Shown here: piece after piece, positions 55,469 to 63,544 of the stretch
Position numbering within the stretch: the first letter of the stretch is position 1
Layout: every line of letters starts with the position of its first letter
Source of the DNA: Myceligenerans salitolerans
GTDB taxonomy: Bacteria > Actinomycetota > Actinomycetes > Actinomycetales > Cellulomonadaceae
NCBI RefSeq assembly: GCF_017349295.1
Contig: NZ_JAFMPK010000048.1
Span: 115,758-179,757 of the forward strand
DNA length: 64,000 bases
Direction of reading: 5' to 3'
Notes under the pieces: generated by a model
Databases searched by the model: none
Told to the model about the DNA's origin: nothing
Seen by the model: the letters and a program-made list of their open reading frames with translations, nothing else
Translations under genes and position numbers: made by a program

Positions 55469-56475
55469 CCTCTGTCCCCGCTGCCGTCGCCGCCGTCGAC
55501 TACGACCACTTCGTCACCGAGCCCGACGGTTCGAAACTCCCGCAGTCCTCCGCCGTCACCTCCATCGAGCGGATGCTCACGGACCTCGACATCGCCCCGG
55601 GACAGCGGGTCCTGGAGATCGGGACCGGCTCGGGCTACACCACCGCGCTCCTGTCACGCCTGGTCGGCGCTGCAGGATCGGTGCACTCCGTCGAGGTCTT
55701 CGCCGACCTCGTGCCCCGCGCACAGGAACGCCTCGCCAGAGCAGGCGTCACCAACGCGACCGTGACGTGCGGGGACGGCTACGCTGGACACGCGCCAGGT
55801 GCTCCGTACGACCGGGTCATCGCCTGGGCCACACCACACCTTGTCCCCGCTCCATGGACCGAGCAGATCGCCGACGACGCCGTCATCGTCGCCCCGGTCA
55901 AGATCGCGCCACTGGCCACCGCCAACGCCATCTGCGCCATCACCGTCACGGGAGGGACACCTGCCGTCACCACGGTCCGGCCCGGCAGCTACATCGAGAT
56001 GCACCCTGAACCCGTCACGAACTTCGGCCTCCCCATCCGATACGTCGACGCGTTCTACACCCCGGACGACGCCGAACCCTGGTGGATCAGCAGCGTGGAC
56101 CTGCACGGCTCACCGGACGACGCCCAGAAGCGCATCGACCAGCTCCGCCGCTCCACCACCGCCGAGCCCACCATGCTGCACGCCGACGAGTCCCTCCAGG
56201 ACCTTTCCGCGTGGCTCTTCGCGACCCGGCCGGCAAACCTCGCCACCGCAGGGCTCTCGGACCGGTACAGGGCAATCGGCGCATCGACTCCCGACAGCGC
56301 CGCCTTCCTCACACCGACGGAACTCGTCACCAGCACTACGGAGGGCGACGCCTCTGGAGTCCTGAAAGCATGGGTAGGTGAATGGCGAGCCGCCGGACGT
56401 CCTGGCTGGAACGGCGTGACGGGGACCATCGAAGCCAGCGACGACGGATGGGCAGTCCGCATCATCACGGGCTGA
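55465..56475 (+). CDS. PIMT-family O-methyltransferase with C-terminal extension
   Basis: 336 residues. The SAM loop E-I-G-T-G-S-G-Y (51-58) and the layout D-Y-D-H-F-V ... V-L-E-I-G-T-G-S-G-Y match protein-isoaspartate methyltransferases, but about 120 extra residues follow the usual fold. RiPP-associated PIMT homologs of this size methylate an Asp so that it collapses to an aspartimide, and have been reported in lasso, lanthipeptide and graspetide clusters. Coupling to a B2 peptidase supports that role. Ordinary protein repair is the alternative. Confidence 0.78.
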   Translation: MTSVPAAVAAVDYDHFVTEPDGSKLPQSSAVTSIERMLTDLDIAPGQRVLEIGTGSGYTTALLSRLVGAAGSVHSVEVFADLVPRAQERLARAGVTNATVTCGDGYAGHAPGAPYDRVIAWATPHLVPAPWTEQIADDAVIVAPVKIAPLATANAICAITVTGGTPAVTTVRPGSYIEMHPEPVTNFGLPIRYVDAFYTPDDAEPWWISSVDLHGSPDDAQKRIDQLRRSTTAEPTMLHADESLQDLSAWLFATRPANLATAGLSDRYRAIGASTPDSAAFLTPTELVTSTTEGDASGVLKAWVGEWRAAGRPGWNGVTGTIEASDDGWAVRIITG

Positions 56476-56572
56476 ACGAGGCTACGGCCCGTGCTCCCCA
56501 AACTCAGGGACAGTCGGATCGATCTCCGCAGACTTGCCGCGCTGGACCGTAAGCTGCGCGTGCCGCGAGGGT

Positions 56573-56600
56573 CCCTGTCCGGGGTGCGTCCCGGACAGGG
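56573..56600 (-). terminator. Terminator belonging to the gltX fragment
   Basis: CCCTGTCCGGG and CCCGGACAGGG form an 11-bp stem around GTGCGT, 5 bases beyond the fragment's stop codon on the minus strand. It can also end the methyltransferase transcript. Confidence 0.75.
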
Positions 56601-56605
56601 ATGAA

Positions 56606-57137
56606 TCAGCCGAGCCGGTCGAGGGCGGCCTTCAGCCGTTCCCGGGTCCGTTCGCGGCCCAGGACCTCCATCGACTCGAACAGTGGCAGCCCGACTCGAC
56701 GCCCGGTGGCCGCGACACGGAGGGGGCCTGTGTCTTGCCGAGCTTCAGCCCGTGCCCGGCACCGATCCCCTCCAACGCCGTCTTCAGCGCGTCAGCGCTC
56801 CAGCGCTCCAGTCGATCGCTTCGTACCGTTCGATCGTGGCCGCAAGGATGTCGGCCGCATGCTCGCCGCCCATCGCCTTGTCCCACGCCGCCTCGTCGAT
56901 CGCGGGCTGGTCCAGGAAGAGGAAGTCCAGCATCTCCACGACGTCACCCAGCAGCACGATCCGCGTCTGCACCAGCTCCGCCACGGCGTCGAACACTGCC
57001 GGGTCGTAAGCTTCGGCCGGCCACGGCACGTCGTCGGACGTCAGCCACGGCTGCACAGCGTCGGTGAAGGCATCGACCGACATTGCGCGGACGTAGTCCC
57101 CGTTGAACGCCTGGAGCTTCTTGCGGCGAAGCTCCTG
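56606..57137 (-). pseudogene. gltX: C-terminal fragment of glutamyl-tRNA synthetase with frameshifts
   Basis: Minus-strand reading in three frames recovers the anticodon-binding end of GltX: K-K-L-Q-A-F-N-G-D-Y-V-R, L-L-G-D-V-V-E-M-L-D, then A-L-E-G-I-G, and finally [22 protein letters not shown]. An 8-bp tandem duplication (CAGCGCTC at 56793 and 56801) and a 1-base loss near 56730 break the frame. The catalytic N-terminal two thirds are absent. It must be a copy; the working gene lies elsewhere. Confidence 0.85.
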
Positions 57138-57475
57138 AGGTGAAAGCTGTCTTGGCGGACTGCTCTCAACTACAGGAGCTTCGCTGCTGCTACCAGCACA
57201 AACACGGTCTTGACACCAGCCTCAACGCCCTAACTTCCCGGCATTGCCTCGATGACCGGGCTCGAAGTAGTCCCGAATAGTCACGCCGCTGATCATCCAG
57301 CGTTCTTGCAAGTCACAGCGATTTAGTGGAGGTTCCCCCACCCTCCGCAGTCGCCGAGGCCCGGGAACCGTTGGAATCGCAACGGTTCCCGGGCCTTCGC
57401 ATGTCACGGCACGACTCGGCGGGCACATACTTTGACCACTGCCCGCCTGGCCGACCGCAGCCGGTACTCCCACCG
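57138..57475. other. Gene-free junction with tRNA-Ser-like 3' end and hairpin
   Basis: No gene is supported here. At 57331-57349 GGTTC-CCCCACCCTCCGC resembles the 3' end of the tRNA-Ser at 53928, minus five bases. A 15-bp perfect hairpin (57358-57372 with 57381-57395) follows as a tRNA terminator would. The stretch before it is less GC-rich. Confidence 0.5.
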
Positions 57476-57931
57476 TCACCCTTCGACCGCTCGCGCGTTG
57501 ATCCGCGTCAGCACCCGGTCGAGCACGTCGAGCTCGTCCGGCTCGATCAGGTCGAAGAAATGCCTGCGCACCGCGGCGACGTGGTTCGGAACAGCGGCTG
57601 CCGTGACCTGCCGGGCGCCGGTGGTGAGAACGACGACCTGGCCCCGGCCGTCTTCCGCGGCCTCGCGGCGCTCGACGAGCCCACGCGCGACCATCCGCGT
57701 CACGTGCTTGGACAGGCGCGCCTTGTCCCAGCCGATGGCGGCGGCCAGGTCCCGGGCGCGCATCTCGCCTCCCGGCGCCTGATCGAGCCGGGCCAGCACC
57801 TCGAAGTCACTGACGGAGAGCCCGTCCCGGGCAAGGTCGCGGGCGAGCGCGCCCTCCAGGTCACGCCGCATGGTCACGAACGCCGCCCACGTGCGCCGTT
57901 CCCGTTCGCCAAGGGTCACCTGTGGATCCAC
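57476..57931 (-). CDS. MarR-family repressor
   Basis: 151 residues from GTG 57931 (AGGGTGG upstream; GTG 57940 is possible). Winged-helix features: L-S-V-S-D-F-E-V-L-A-R-L, the recognition helix R-L-S-K-H-V-T-R-M, and the wing E-D-G-R-G-Q-V-V-V-L. Divergent from the flavin monooxygenase; the shared 59-base spacer holds two palindromes, so it very likely represses both genes. Confidence 0.92.
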   Translation of the reverse strand: MDPQVTLGERERRTWAAFVTMRRDLEGALARDLARDGLSVSDFEVLARLDQAPGGEMRARDLAAAIGWDKARLSKHVTRMVARGLVERREAAEDGRGQVVVLTTGARQVTAAAVPNHVAAVRRHFFDLIEPDELDVLDRVLTRINARAVEG

Positions 57932-57952
57932 GGAGACCACCCTAACAAGATA

Positions 57953-57998
57953 GTTGCCACGGCAACCACCTATCTGCTTTGCTGGTTGCCATGGCAAC
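57953..57998. promoter_or_regulatory. Twin palindromic MarR operators, one covering the monooxygenase start codon
   Basis: GTTGCCACGGCAAC (57953-57966) and GTTGCCATGGCAAC (57985-57998) are 14-bp palindromes (the second perfect), 32 bp apart, or three helical turns. The second includes the ATG of the monooxygenase. Confidence 0.8.
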
Positions 57999-59478
57999 TA
58001 AATCTCCGCAGCGTTCATCCGACGAACACACCTCCGTCCGTCCCGAGACCGGCAGGACGTCGGTCGTCGTCGTCGGGGCGGGACCGACCGGCCTGCTGCT
58101 GGCCGGTGACCTCGTCGAGGCCGGAGTCGACGTCACGCTCATCGAGAAGCGCCCGGCGGGCCTGTCGAACCTCTCACGGGCCTTCGGGATCCACGCCCGC
58201 ACCATGGAGATGCTCGACATGCGCGGACTCGCCCAGGAGCTGCTGACGTACGCCTCCTCCACGATGGACAGGATCGCCGCGTTCGGGAACGCCGAGCTCG
58301 ACCTCTCCGGTCTGCCGACCGCCTATCCCTACCTGCTCGTCTGTTCGCAGACCTTCGTGGAGCGCGTCCTGCGTGACCGGCTCGACAGGCTCGGTGTCGC
58401 CGTTCGCCACGACACCGAGGTGACCGGCCTCGCCCAGGACGCCGACGGCGTCTCCCTCACCGTCCGCGGGCCAGGCGGCGAGGCCACCACGCTCCGCGCC
58501 GACTACGCCGTCGGCTGCGACGGAGTCCGCTCGACCGTCCGCGGGCTGATCGGCCTTCCCTTTCCGGGTGGCCCGGTCATGCGCGGCATCATGCTCGCCG
58601 ACGTCGAACTCGCCGACCCGCCCCCGATGCCGACCGTCCACACCAACCGCCACGGCTTCGCCTTCGTCGCGCCGTTCGGCGACGGATTCTGGCGTGTGAC
58701 GGCCTGGAGCCGCGCGGACCAGGCCGACGACGACGCACCGCTCTCGCTGGAGCAGGTCTCCGCCGCCGCACGCCAGGCATTCGGCACCGACTACGGGATG
58801 CATTCACCACGCTGGGTCTCGCGGTTCCACTCCGACGAGCGGCAGGCCCCTGAGTACCGGGCCGGCCGCGTCTTCCTCGCGGGCGACGCGGCCCATTGCC
58901 ATACCCCCGCCGGCGGACAGGGGATGAACACGGGGATGCAGGACGCCGCCAACCTCTCGTGGCGGCTCGGCTCGGTCGCCCGCGGCGCCGATCCCGGCCT
59001 GCTCGACGGATACCAGGCCGACCGGCATCCGGTGGGCGCCCAGGTGCTGCGGTCGAGCGGACGCATGGCGCGCATCGCGACGGTCCGTTCCCGGCTCGGT
59101 GTCGCCGTGCGCGACATGGTGGCCCCGCTCGTCCTCGGTTCGGCCTGGGCCACGAGAATCGCGACCATGCAGATCTCCGGGCTGGGCATCGCCTACGGCC
59201 GAGCCCCGGGCGACGCGGCGTCCGTCGGTACCCGCGCTCCCGACCGTCGGCTTCCCAACGGATCCCGGCTGTTCGAACACCTCCGCAACGGCCGGTTCGC
59301 GGTCCTGGGAAGAACCTCTCTTCCCGGATGGGGCGACCGTGTCGCCTTTCTCCCCTCGCCGGGACGCCAGGCGACACTCGTGCGCCCGGACGGTCACGTC
59401 GCATGGTCGGGACCACCGGGTCCGCGGGACATCGAGGAGGCGCTGCGCGCCTGGTGCGGCGAGCCGCCGTCTCGATGA
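57991..59478 (+). CDS. FAD-dependent aromatic monooxygenase (class A, Rox/PgaE-like)
   Basis: 495 residues. The FAD loop V-V-V-G-A-G-P-T-G-L-L-L-A, the D-G motif in G-C-D-G-V-R-S-T-V-R, and G-D-A-A-H-C-H-T-P-A-G-G-Q-G-M-N are those of group A hydroxylases, close to polyketide hydroxylases and rifampicin monooxygenases. A C-terminal thioredoxin-like domain follows. MarR control suggests induction by an aromatic compound or drug. ATG 57991 lies inside the operator; TTG 57979 is an alternative. Confidence 0.88.
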   Translation: MATKSPQRSSDEHTSVRPETGRTSVVVVGAGPTGLLLAGDLVEAGVDVTLIEKRPAGLSNLSRAFGIHARTMEMLDMRGLAQELLTYASSTMDRIAAFGNAELDLSGLPTAYPYLLVCSQTFVERVLRDRLDRLGVAVRHDTEVTGLAQDADGVSLTVRGPGGEATTLRADYAVGCDGVRSTVRGLIGLPFPGGPVMRGIMLADVELADPPPMPTVHTNRHGFAFVAPFGDGFWRVTAWSRADQADDDAPLSLEQVSAAARQAFGTDYGMHSPRWVSRFHSDERQAPEYRAGRVFLAGDAAHCHTPAGGQGMNTGMQDAANLSWRLGSVARGADPGLLDGYQADRHPVGAQVLRSSGRMARIATVRSRLGVAVRDMVAPLVLGSAWATRIATMQISGLGIAYGRAPGDAASVGTRAPDRRLPNGSRLFEHLRNGRFAVLGRTSLPGWGDRVAFLPSPGRQATLVRPDGHVAWSGPPGPRDIEEALRAWCGEPPSR

Positions 59479-59544
59479 CGCGGCAGGTGGCCGAGGCGAG
59501 CGGGCGACGTCGTCACGGGCAGGACGCGAACGACGGCACCGCGC

Positions 59545-60216
59545 TCAGCCCTCCTGGGCCTCGGTTCCCGCCGCCTGCATCTCGAGGGACAGCGCCCGCA
59601 CCTTGGGAGTGATCTCATCGGCCGGGACGCAACCGTCCACGTTCTCCAGCGGCTCGTCCGCCGGGGGCACCGCGTCGACGTCGACGGGCTTGTCATACTT
59701 CTCGCCGATGAGCAGGTCGACCCTGGTGCCGTTGCGGTCGTCCATGACCATGCGGATCGACGGGAACTGTGCCGCGAGCGTGTACGCGTGGACGATGCCC
59801 TTGGCCCCGAAGCGGAGCTCGGAGACCTCGAGCCGTTGGCTCTCGGGCATCGTGCCCAGTTCCAGGACGGTGAAGCCGCGGCTCACGAGCACGTCCTCGA
59901 AGGCTTTCGCGACGCCCTGGCTGTCCGACGCGTTCAGCGAGTTCACCTCGACCTCGGCGTACGGCAGGGGCAGGGCGCCGTCGGGCTGTCCTTCCACCTC
60001 CGGGAGGCACGGCGCGGGAACCTCTTCCTGCTGCGAGACACCGACCACCGTGAACTCGCGCTGGAACGGACCGACGAGGGAACCCGTGTACATCGCCAGC
60101 GCGAAGATGCCGGCGACGGCGAGGAAGGCGATGATCACGCCGAAGACGACAGCTTGGCGCTCGTGCTGACGACGACGCCGGGCGACGCGCGCCTCGTCGT
60201 AGGAAGGGTCTGTCAC
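59545..60216 (-). CDS. Membrane protein with LytR_C domain
   Basis: 223 residues, GTG start. A basic cytoplasmic N-terminus (R-R-R-R-Q-H-E-R-Q), one helix (about 24-45), then an extracytoplasmic LytR_C-type domain: V-E-V-N-S-L-N-A-S, G-V-A-K-A-F-E-D-V-L, V-D-L-L-I-G-E-K-Y. LytR_C domains accompany cell-envelope proteins; no LCP catalytic domain is present. Precedes no other envelope gene here. Confidence 0.82.
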   Translation of the reverse strand: MTDPSYDEARVARRRRQHERQAVVFGVIIAFLAVAGIFALAMYTGSLVGPFQREFTVVGVSQQEEVPAPCLPEVEGQPDGALPLPYAEVEVNSLNASDSQGVAKAFEDVLVSRGFTVLELGTMPESQRLEVSELRFGAKGIVHAYTLAAQFPSIRMVMDDRNGTRVDLLIGEKYDKPVDVDAVPPADEPLENVDGCVPADEITPKVRALSLEMQAAGTEAQEG

Positions 60217-60225
60217 GCTATGAAC

Positions 60226-60522
60226 CTAACCGATCGTGAGGACGCGCGCGTGCAGCACCGGGCGCTGCTGCAGCGCCGCGCGCACCGCACGATGGAGCCC
60301 GTCCTCGAGGTAGAGGGTGCCCTCGTACTCGACCACGTGGGCGAACAGATCGCCGTAGAACGTGGAGTCCTCCGCAAGGAGTGTCTCCAGGTCCAGCGTC
60401 CGCTTGGTGGTCACCAACTCGTCGAGGCGGACCTGACGGGGAGGGACGTCGACCCAGTCCCGGGTGCGCGTGCGCCCGTGGTCGGGGTAGGGACGGCCGC
60501 CCCCGACGGCCTTGAAGATCAT
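60226..60522 (-). CDS. Conserved 98-residue actinobacterial protein (sometimes labelled VapB-like)
   Basis: The protein reads M-I-F-K-A-V-G-G-G-R-P-Y-P-D-H-G, R-Q-V-R-L-D-E-L-V-T-T-K-R-T-L-D, Y-L-E-D-G-L-H-R-A-V-R-A-A-L. Close relatives are widespread in actinobacteria. The R-Q-V-R-L-D and D-G-x-H-R pattern recalls ParB/sulfiredoxin-fold proteins rather than an antitoxin, and no toxin gene is adjacent. Function unknown. Upstream of the LytR_C gene by 9 bases, same strand, so probably co-transcribed. Confidence 0.75.
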   Translation of the reverse strand: MIFKAVGGGRPYPDHGRTRTRDWVDVPPRQVRLDELVTTKRTLDLETLLAEDSTFYGDLFAHVVEYEGTLYLEDGLHRAVRAALQQRPVLHARVLTIG

Positions 60523-60660
60523 GGCTGAAATCCTAGAGTTCGACGACGGTCATAGCGGCGGAACAGCCTATCGAAACGGTCACATCACGCAAAGTCCGTG
60601 GTGTATACACAGCTTCTTCTCGGGCAGCTCGTCGGACGTTCGCCCCGGAGGACACCCGAC

Positions 60661-60710
60661 GACGCCGTCGTGGGCGCGCTCAGGTGGGCGGCGCGCCCAC
60701 GACAGGCGTC
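60661..60710 (-). terminator. Terminator of the TetR-associated ABC operon
   Basis: Arms 60661-60679 and 60691-60710 pair over 19 bp with one bulged base around an 11-base loop, 13 bases beyond the permease stop. Confidence 0.8.
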
Positions 60711-60722
60711 GGGCATCGTGCG

Positions 60723-62402
60723 TCAGACCGCGGGGATGTCCCGCCGCCGGAAGCCGATGAACGCGAGAGCGAACAGGACGACGACGGCGAGCCCGAGGCC
60801 GATCACGTGCGAGGCCTCCGGGCTCTCGGCGAACGGCTCCGGGAGCCAGTACAGCGGGTTGGCGTAGTTCGCCTCCTCGGGGAGGTTCTCCAGAAGCGCT
60901 CCGAACATCCCGATCCCGAACGAGTACGCGAGCAGGATCCAGGCCAGCCCGGCGTGCTGCGGGAACCACGCGTACATGGTCGCGGTGAACCCGAGGAAAC
61001 AGAGCACGGCCGGAATGTACGGCCAGAGCACTTCGGTGTAGTCGCCGAACGAGAAGAAGTCCTCGCCCGCTGCCGCCCCGCCGGCCCACATCGAGTAGAC
61101 CGTGACGACCGCCAGGACCACGGTCCCGATCCCGGCCACGAGCAGCTGGGCCCCGTACCAGGTGGAGCGCGCCACAGGCCGGGCGAGCACGAGCTCGGCG
61201 CGCCCGGCGGACTCCTCGGCCTTCCCGCGACCGCCCATGACGATCGCGTACGCGGCGACGCACAGCATCCCGTACAGCAGCATGATGCCGAGGAACGCCG
61301 CGGTGAACCCTTCGGGGTCGTCACCGAAGAGCGCCCCGATCATCGGGTTGCTCTCGACCATGTCGCTCATCAGGCCGCTGATGTCCGGGAGCATCGTGCC
61401 GCTGGCGAACCACAGGAGCCCCAGGCCCAGGGCACTCCAGAACAGCGCCCAGCGCTGCTGTCGCCAGGCCAGCGCGATCGGTCCGGCCAGTGAGCTCGCC
61501 GCCTCCGCCTGCCCGGCGCGTTCCGCGAGCATTCCGCCGCCGAAGTCGCGCCGGGACGCCAGGAACGAGCCCAGGAGGAGCAGGAGCACGATCGCTGTCA
61601 GGGAGAGCAGAGCCGGCCACCAGGTGAGGTCGACGAACGGGCGCATCTGCTGGGCCCAGGCGAAGGCCGACACCCAGGACAACGGACTGCCGTGCGTCTC
61701 GATCATGTCGCCCGCGGCCCGCGCGAAGAACGCCGCACCGAGCACCGCCATGCTGAGGCCGATCGCGCCCCGACCGTGCGCGGTCAGCTGTGCGAAGACG
61801 AACGCGACCAGTCCGAACACCATCGACGCCAGCGCGACGCCGACAGTGAGCCCGAACGAGTCGGCGACGGTCACGTACTCACCGCCCATGGCCACGAGAA
61901 TGGCGCCGGAGACCACAGCGATGAAGGCGTTCACCAGCGCGAGGGTCGCGATCGCCGCGACAGCAGGTGCGTGCCGGCCGACGGCGTTCGCCCGGACCAG
62001 CTCCGACCGGCTCGACTCCTCCTCGGTCCGCGTGTGCCGCACCATGTGCAGGATGCTCATCACCCCGAGAGCGATCACCCACCAGGTGATGCCCTCGTTG
62101 GCCACGGCACGCTCCGGGGTGTAGTCCTCGACGCCGTACCCGGGGCCACCCATCGCGATTCCGCTGGGAGTCTCCATGAGCGCCGCCCGGCCGGCCATCG
62201 CCTCGGCGTCGAACGTGCCGAGCGCTGCCATGAAGTACAGGTAGAACGCCACGATGCTGAACGTCCACCAGAAGATTCGCACCCGGTCCCGGCGCAGGAT
62301 GAACCGGACCATCCGCCCGGTCCCCGTCAGGGTGGAACCGAATCGGGCGGTCCCGACGTCAGGTACCGCCGTCCCGGCCGGGGGCGCTGCCACGGCGCTC
62401 AT
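60723..62402 (-). CDS. ABC exporter permease (two-half, tetronasin-type)
   Basis: 559 residues with twelve hydrophobic helices in two repeated halves. Each half has E-E-S-S-R-S-E-L-V-R-A or E-E-S-A-G-R-A-E-L-V-L-A-R-P before a helix, the hallmark of this permease family. ATG overlaps the ATPase stop (ATGA). Family members export polyketides and other hydrophobic drugs. Confidence 0.88.
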   Translation of the reverse strand: MSAVAAPPAGTAVPDVGTARFGSTLTGTGRMVRFILRRDRVRIFWWTFSIVAFYLYFMAALGTFDAEAMAGRAALMETPSGIAMGGPGYGVEDYTPERAVANEGITWWVIALGVMSILHMVRHTRTEEESSRSELVRANAVGRHAPAVAAIATLALVNAFIAVVSGAILVAMGGEYVTVADSFGLTVGVALASMVFGLVAFVFAQLTAHGRGAIGLSMAVLGAAFFARAAGDMIETHGSPLSWVSAFAWAQQMRPFVDLTWWPALLSLTAIVLLLLLGSFLASRRDFGGGMLAERAGQAEAASSLAGPIALAWRQQRWALFWSALGLGLLWFASGTMLPDISGLMSDMVESNPMIGALFGDDPEGFTAAFLGIMLLYGMLCVAAYAIVMGGRGKAEESAGRAELVLARPVARSTWYGAQLLVAGIGTVVLAVVTVYSMWAGGAAAGEDFFSFGDYTEVLWPYIPAVLCFLGFTATMYAWFPQHAGLAWILLAYSFGIGMFGALLENLPEEANYANPLYWLPEPFAESPEASHVIGLGLAVVVLFALAFIGFRRRDIPAV

Positions 62403-63433
62403 CGCACGCCCGCCTTCTTGGCCGCCCGGCGGGCGGCCCTCCGTGCCGCCCGGTCCGCCGGAGGCTCGTCGCCGGCCGCCTCGTCGGCCACGACCTCGTC
62501 GGCCTCGATGACGTCGCCGTAGTGCCGCATGAACAGTTCCTCCAGCGACGGCGGCGTGACCGTGATGCTCTGCACGTCGAGGGCGGTCACGGCCTTGAGG
62601 ACGTCGGCGATGTCCGCGTTGTCGGCGTCGAAGGCGATTCGGGTGCCGCCGTCGTGCGCCATGACCTGGAGGCCGTTCACGGCTCCGAGTCCGGCGAGTA
62701 CCGCCGGGTCCTCGCCCACCACCGCGGTCACGTTCGACCGTGTGAGGTGCCGCAGCTCGTCGAGCGTCCCGTGTTCGACGGCGGTGCCGTTGCGGATGAT
62801 GGTGACGGTGTCACACACCTTCTCGACCTCGCTGAGGATGTGGCTGGACAGCAGCACGGACCGGCCCGCGTCCTTGGCCTCGCGCACGTAGTCCGTGAAC
62901 ACGGACTCCATGAGCGGGTCGAGGCCGGCCGTGGGCTCGTCCAGGATGTAGAGCTCGGCGTCGGACAGGAAGGCCGCCACGAGCGCGACCTTCTGCCGGT
63001 TGCCCTTCGAGTAGGTCCGGGCCTTCTTGCGCGGGTCGAGCTCGAAGCGCTCGAGGAGTTCTGCCCTGCGTGCGCGCAGCGCTCTCGTGTCGGCGCCGCC
63101 CCGCAGGCGGGTGAGGTAGTCGATGCACTCCCCGCCGGTGAGGTTCGGCCACAGGCTGACGTCGCCGGGCACGTAGGTGATGTGCTTGTGCAGTTCGACC
63201 GCGTCGCGCCAGACGTCGCGACCGAACATGCGGGCGACGCCGGCGTCGGACCGCAGCAGGCCCAGCAGGACACGGATGGTGGTGGACTTGCCGGCGCCGT
63301 TGGGGCCCAGGAAGCCGGCGACCTCGCCGGTGCGGACCGTCAGGTCGAGGCCGTCGAGGGCCTTCACCGAGCCGAAGGACTTGTCGAGTCCCGCGATCTC
63401 GATCGCGGGCACGCCGGAGGAAGTAGTGGTCAT
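62399..63433 (-). CDS. ABC exporter ATPase
   Basis: 344 residues. Walker A G-P-N-G-A-G-K-S-T-T, Walker B Y-I-L-D-E-P-T-A-G-L-D, and a signature region reading Y-S-K-G-N-R-Q-K (variant). A charged Ala/Arg C-terminal tail follows. Coupled to the permease. It is 111 bases downstream of a TetR gene on the same strand. Confidence 0.92.
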   Translation of the reverse strand: MTTTSSGVPAIEIAGLDKSFGSVKALDGLDLTVRTGEVAGFLGPNGAGKSTTIRVLLGLLRSDAGVARMFGRDVWRDAVELHKHITYVPGDVSLWPNLTGGECIDYLTRLRGGADTRALRARRAELLERFELDPRKKARTYSKGNRQKVALVAAFLSDAELYILDEPTAGLDPLMESVFTDYVREAKDAGRSVLLSSHILSEVEKVCDTVTIIRNGTAVEHGTLDELRHLTRSNVTAVVGEDPAVLAGLGAVNGLQVMAHDGGTRIAFDADNADIADVLKAVTALDVQSITVTPPSLEELFMRHYGDVIEADEVVADEAAGDEPPADRAARRAARRAAKKAGVR

Positions 63434-63544
63434 CTGATGCTCGCTCTCTGGTTGTCATGACCAGTGCACGGAAAGGGGGCCGCGGTACCGGCTCCGCGGT
63501 ACGGCGGTGTCCGGGGCGACGGCGAGCGTGGCGCGGTAGCGCTC

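Noticed and set aside
54866-56605. A lasso precursor peptide near the B2 gene
   Set aside because: Short frames before and after the B2/PIMT pair were read; none has a leader with the conserved Tyr-Pro/Thr(-2) pattern and a Gly...Asp/Glu ring core.
53928-57475. An integrase or excisionase for the tRNA-Ser island
   Set aside because: No recombinase motif is found; if the segment was mobile, that gene has been lost.
60226-60522. Type II toxin-antitoxin system
   Set aside because: No PIN-domain or other toxin gene lies beside it and the sequence lacks a recognisable antitoxin DNA-binding fold.
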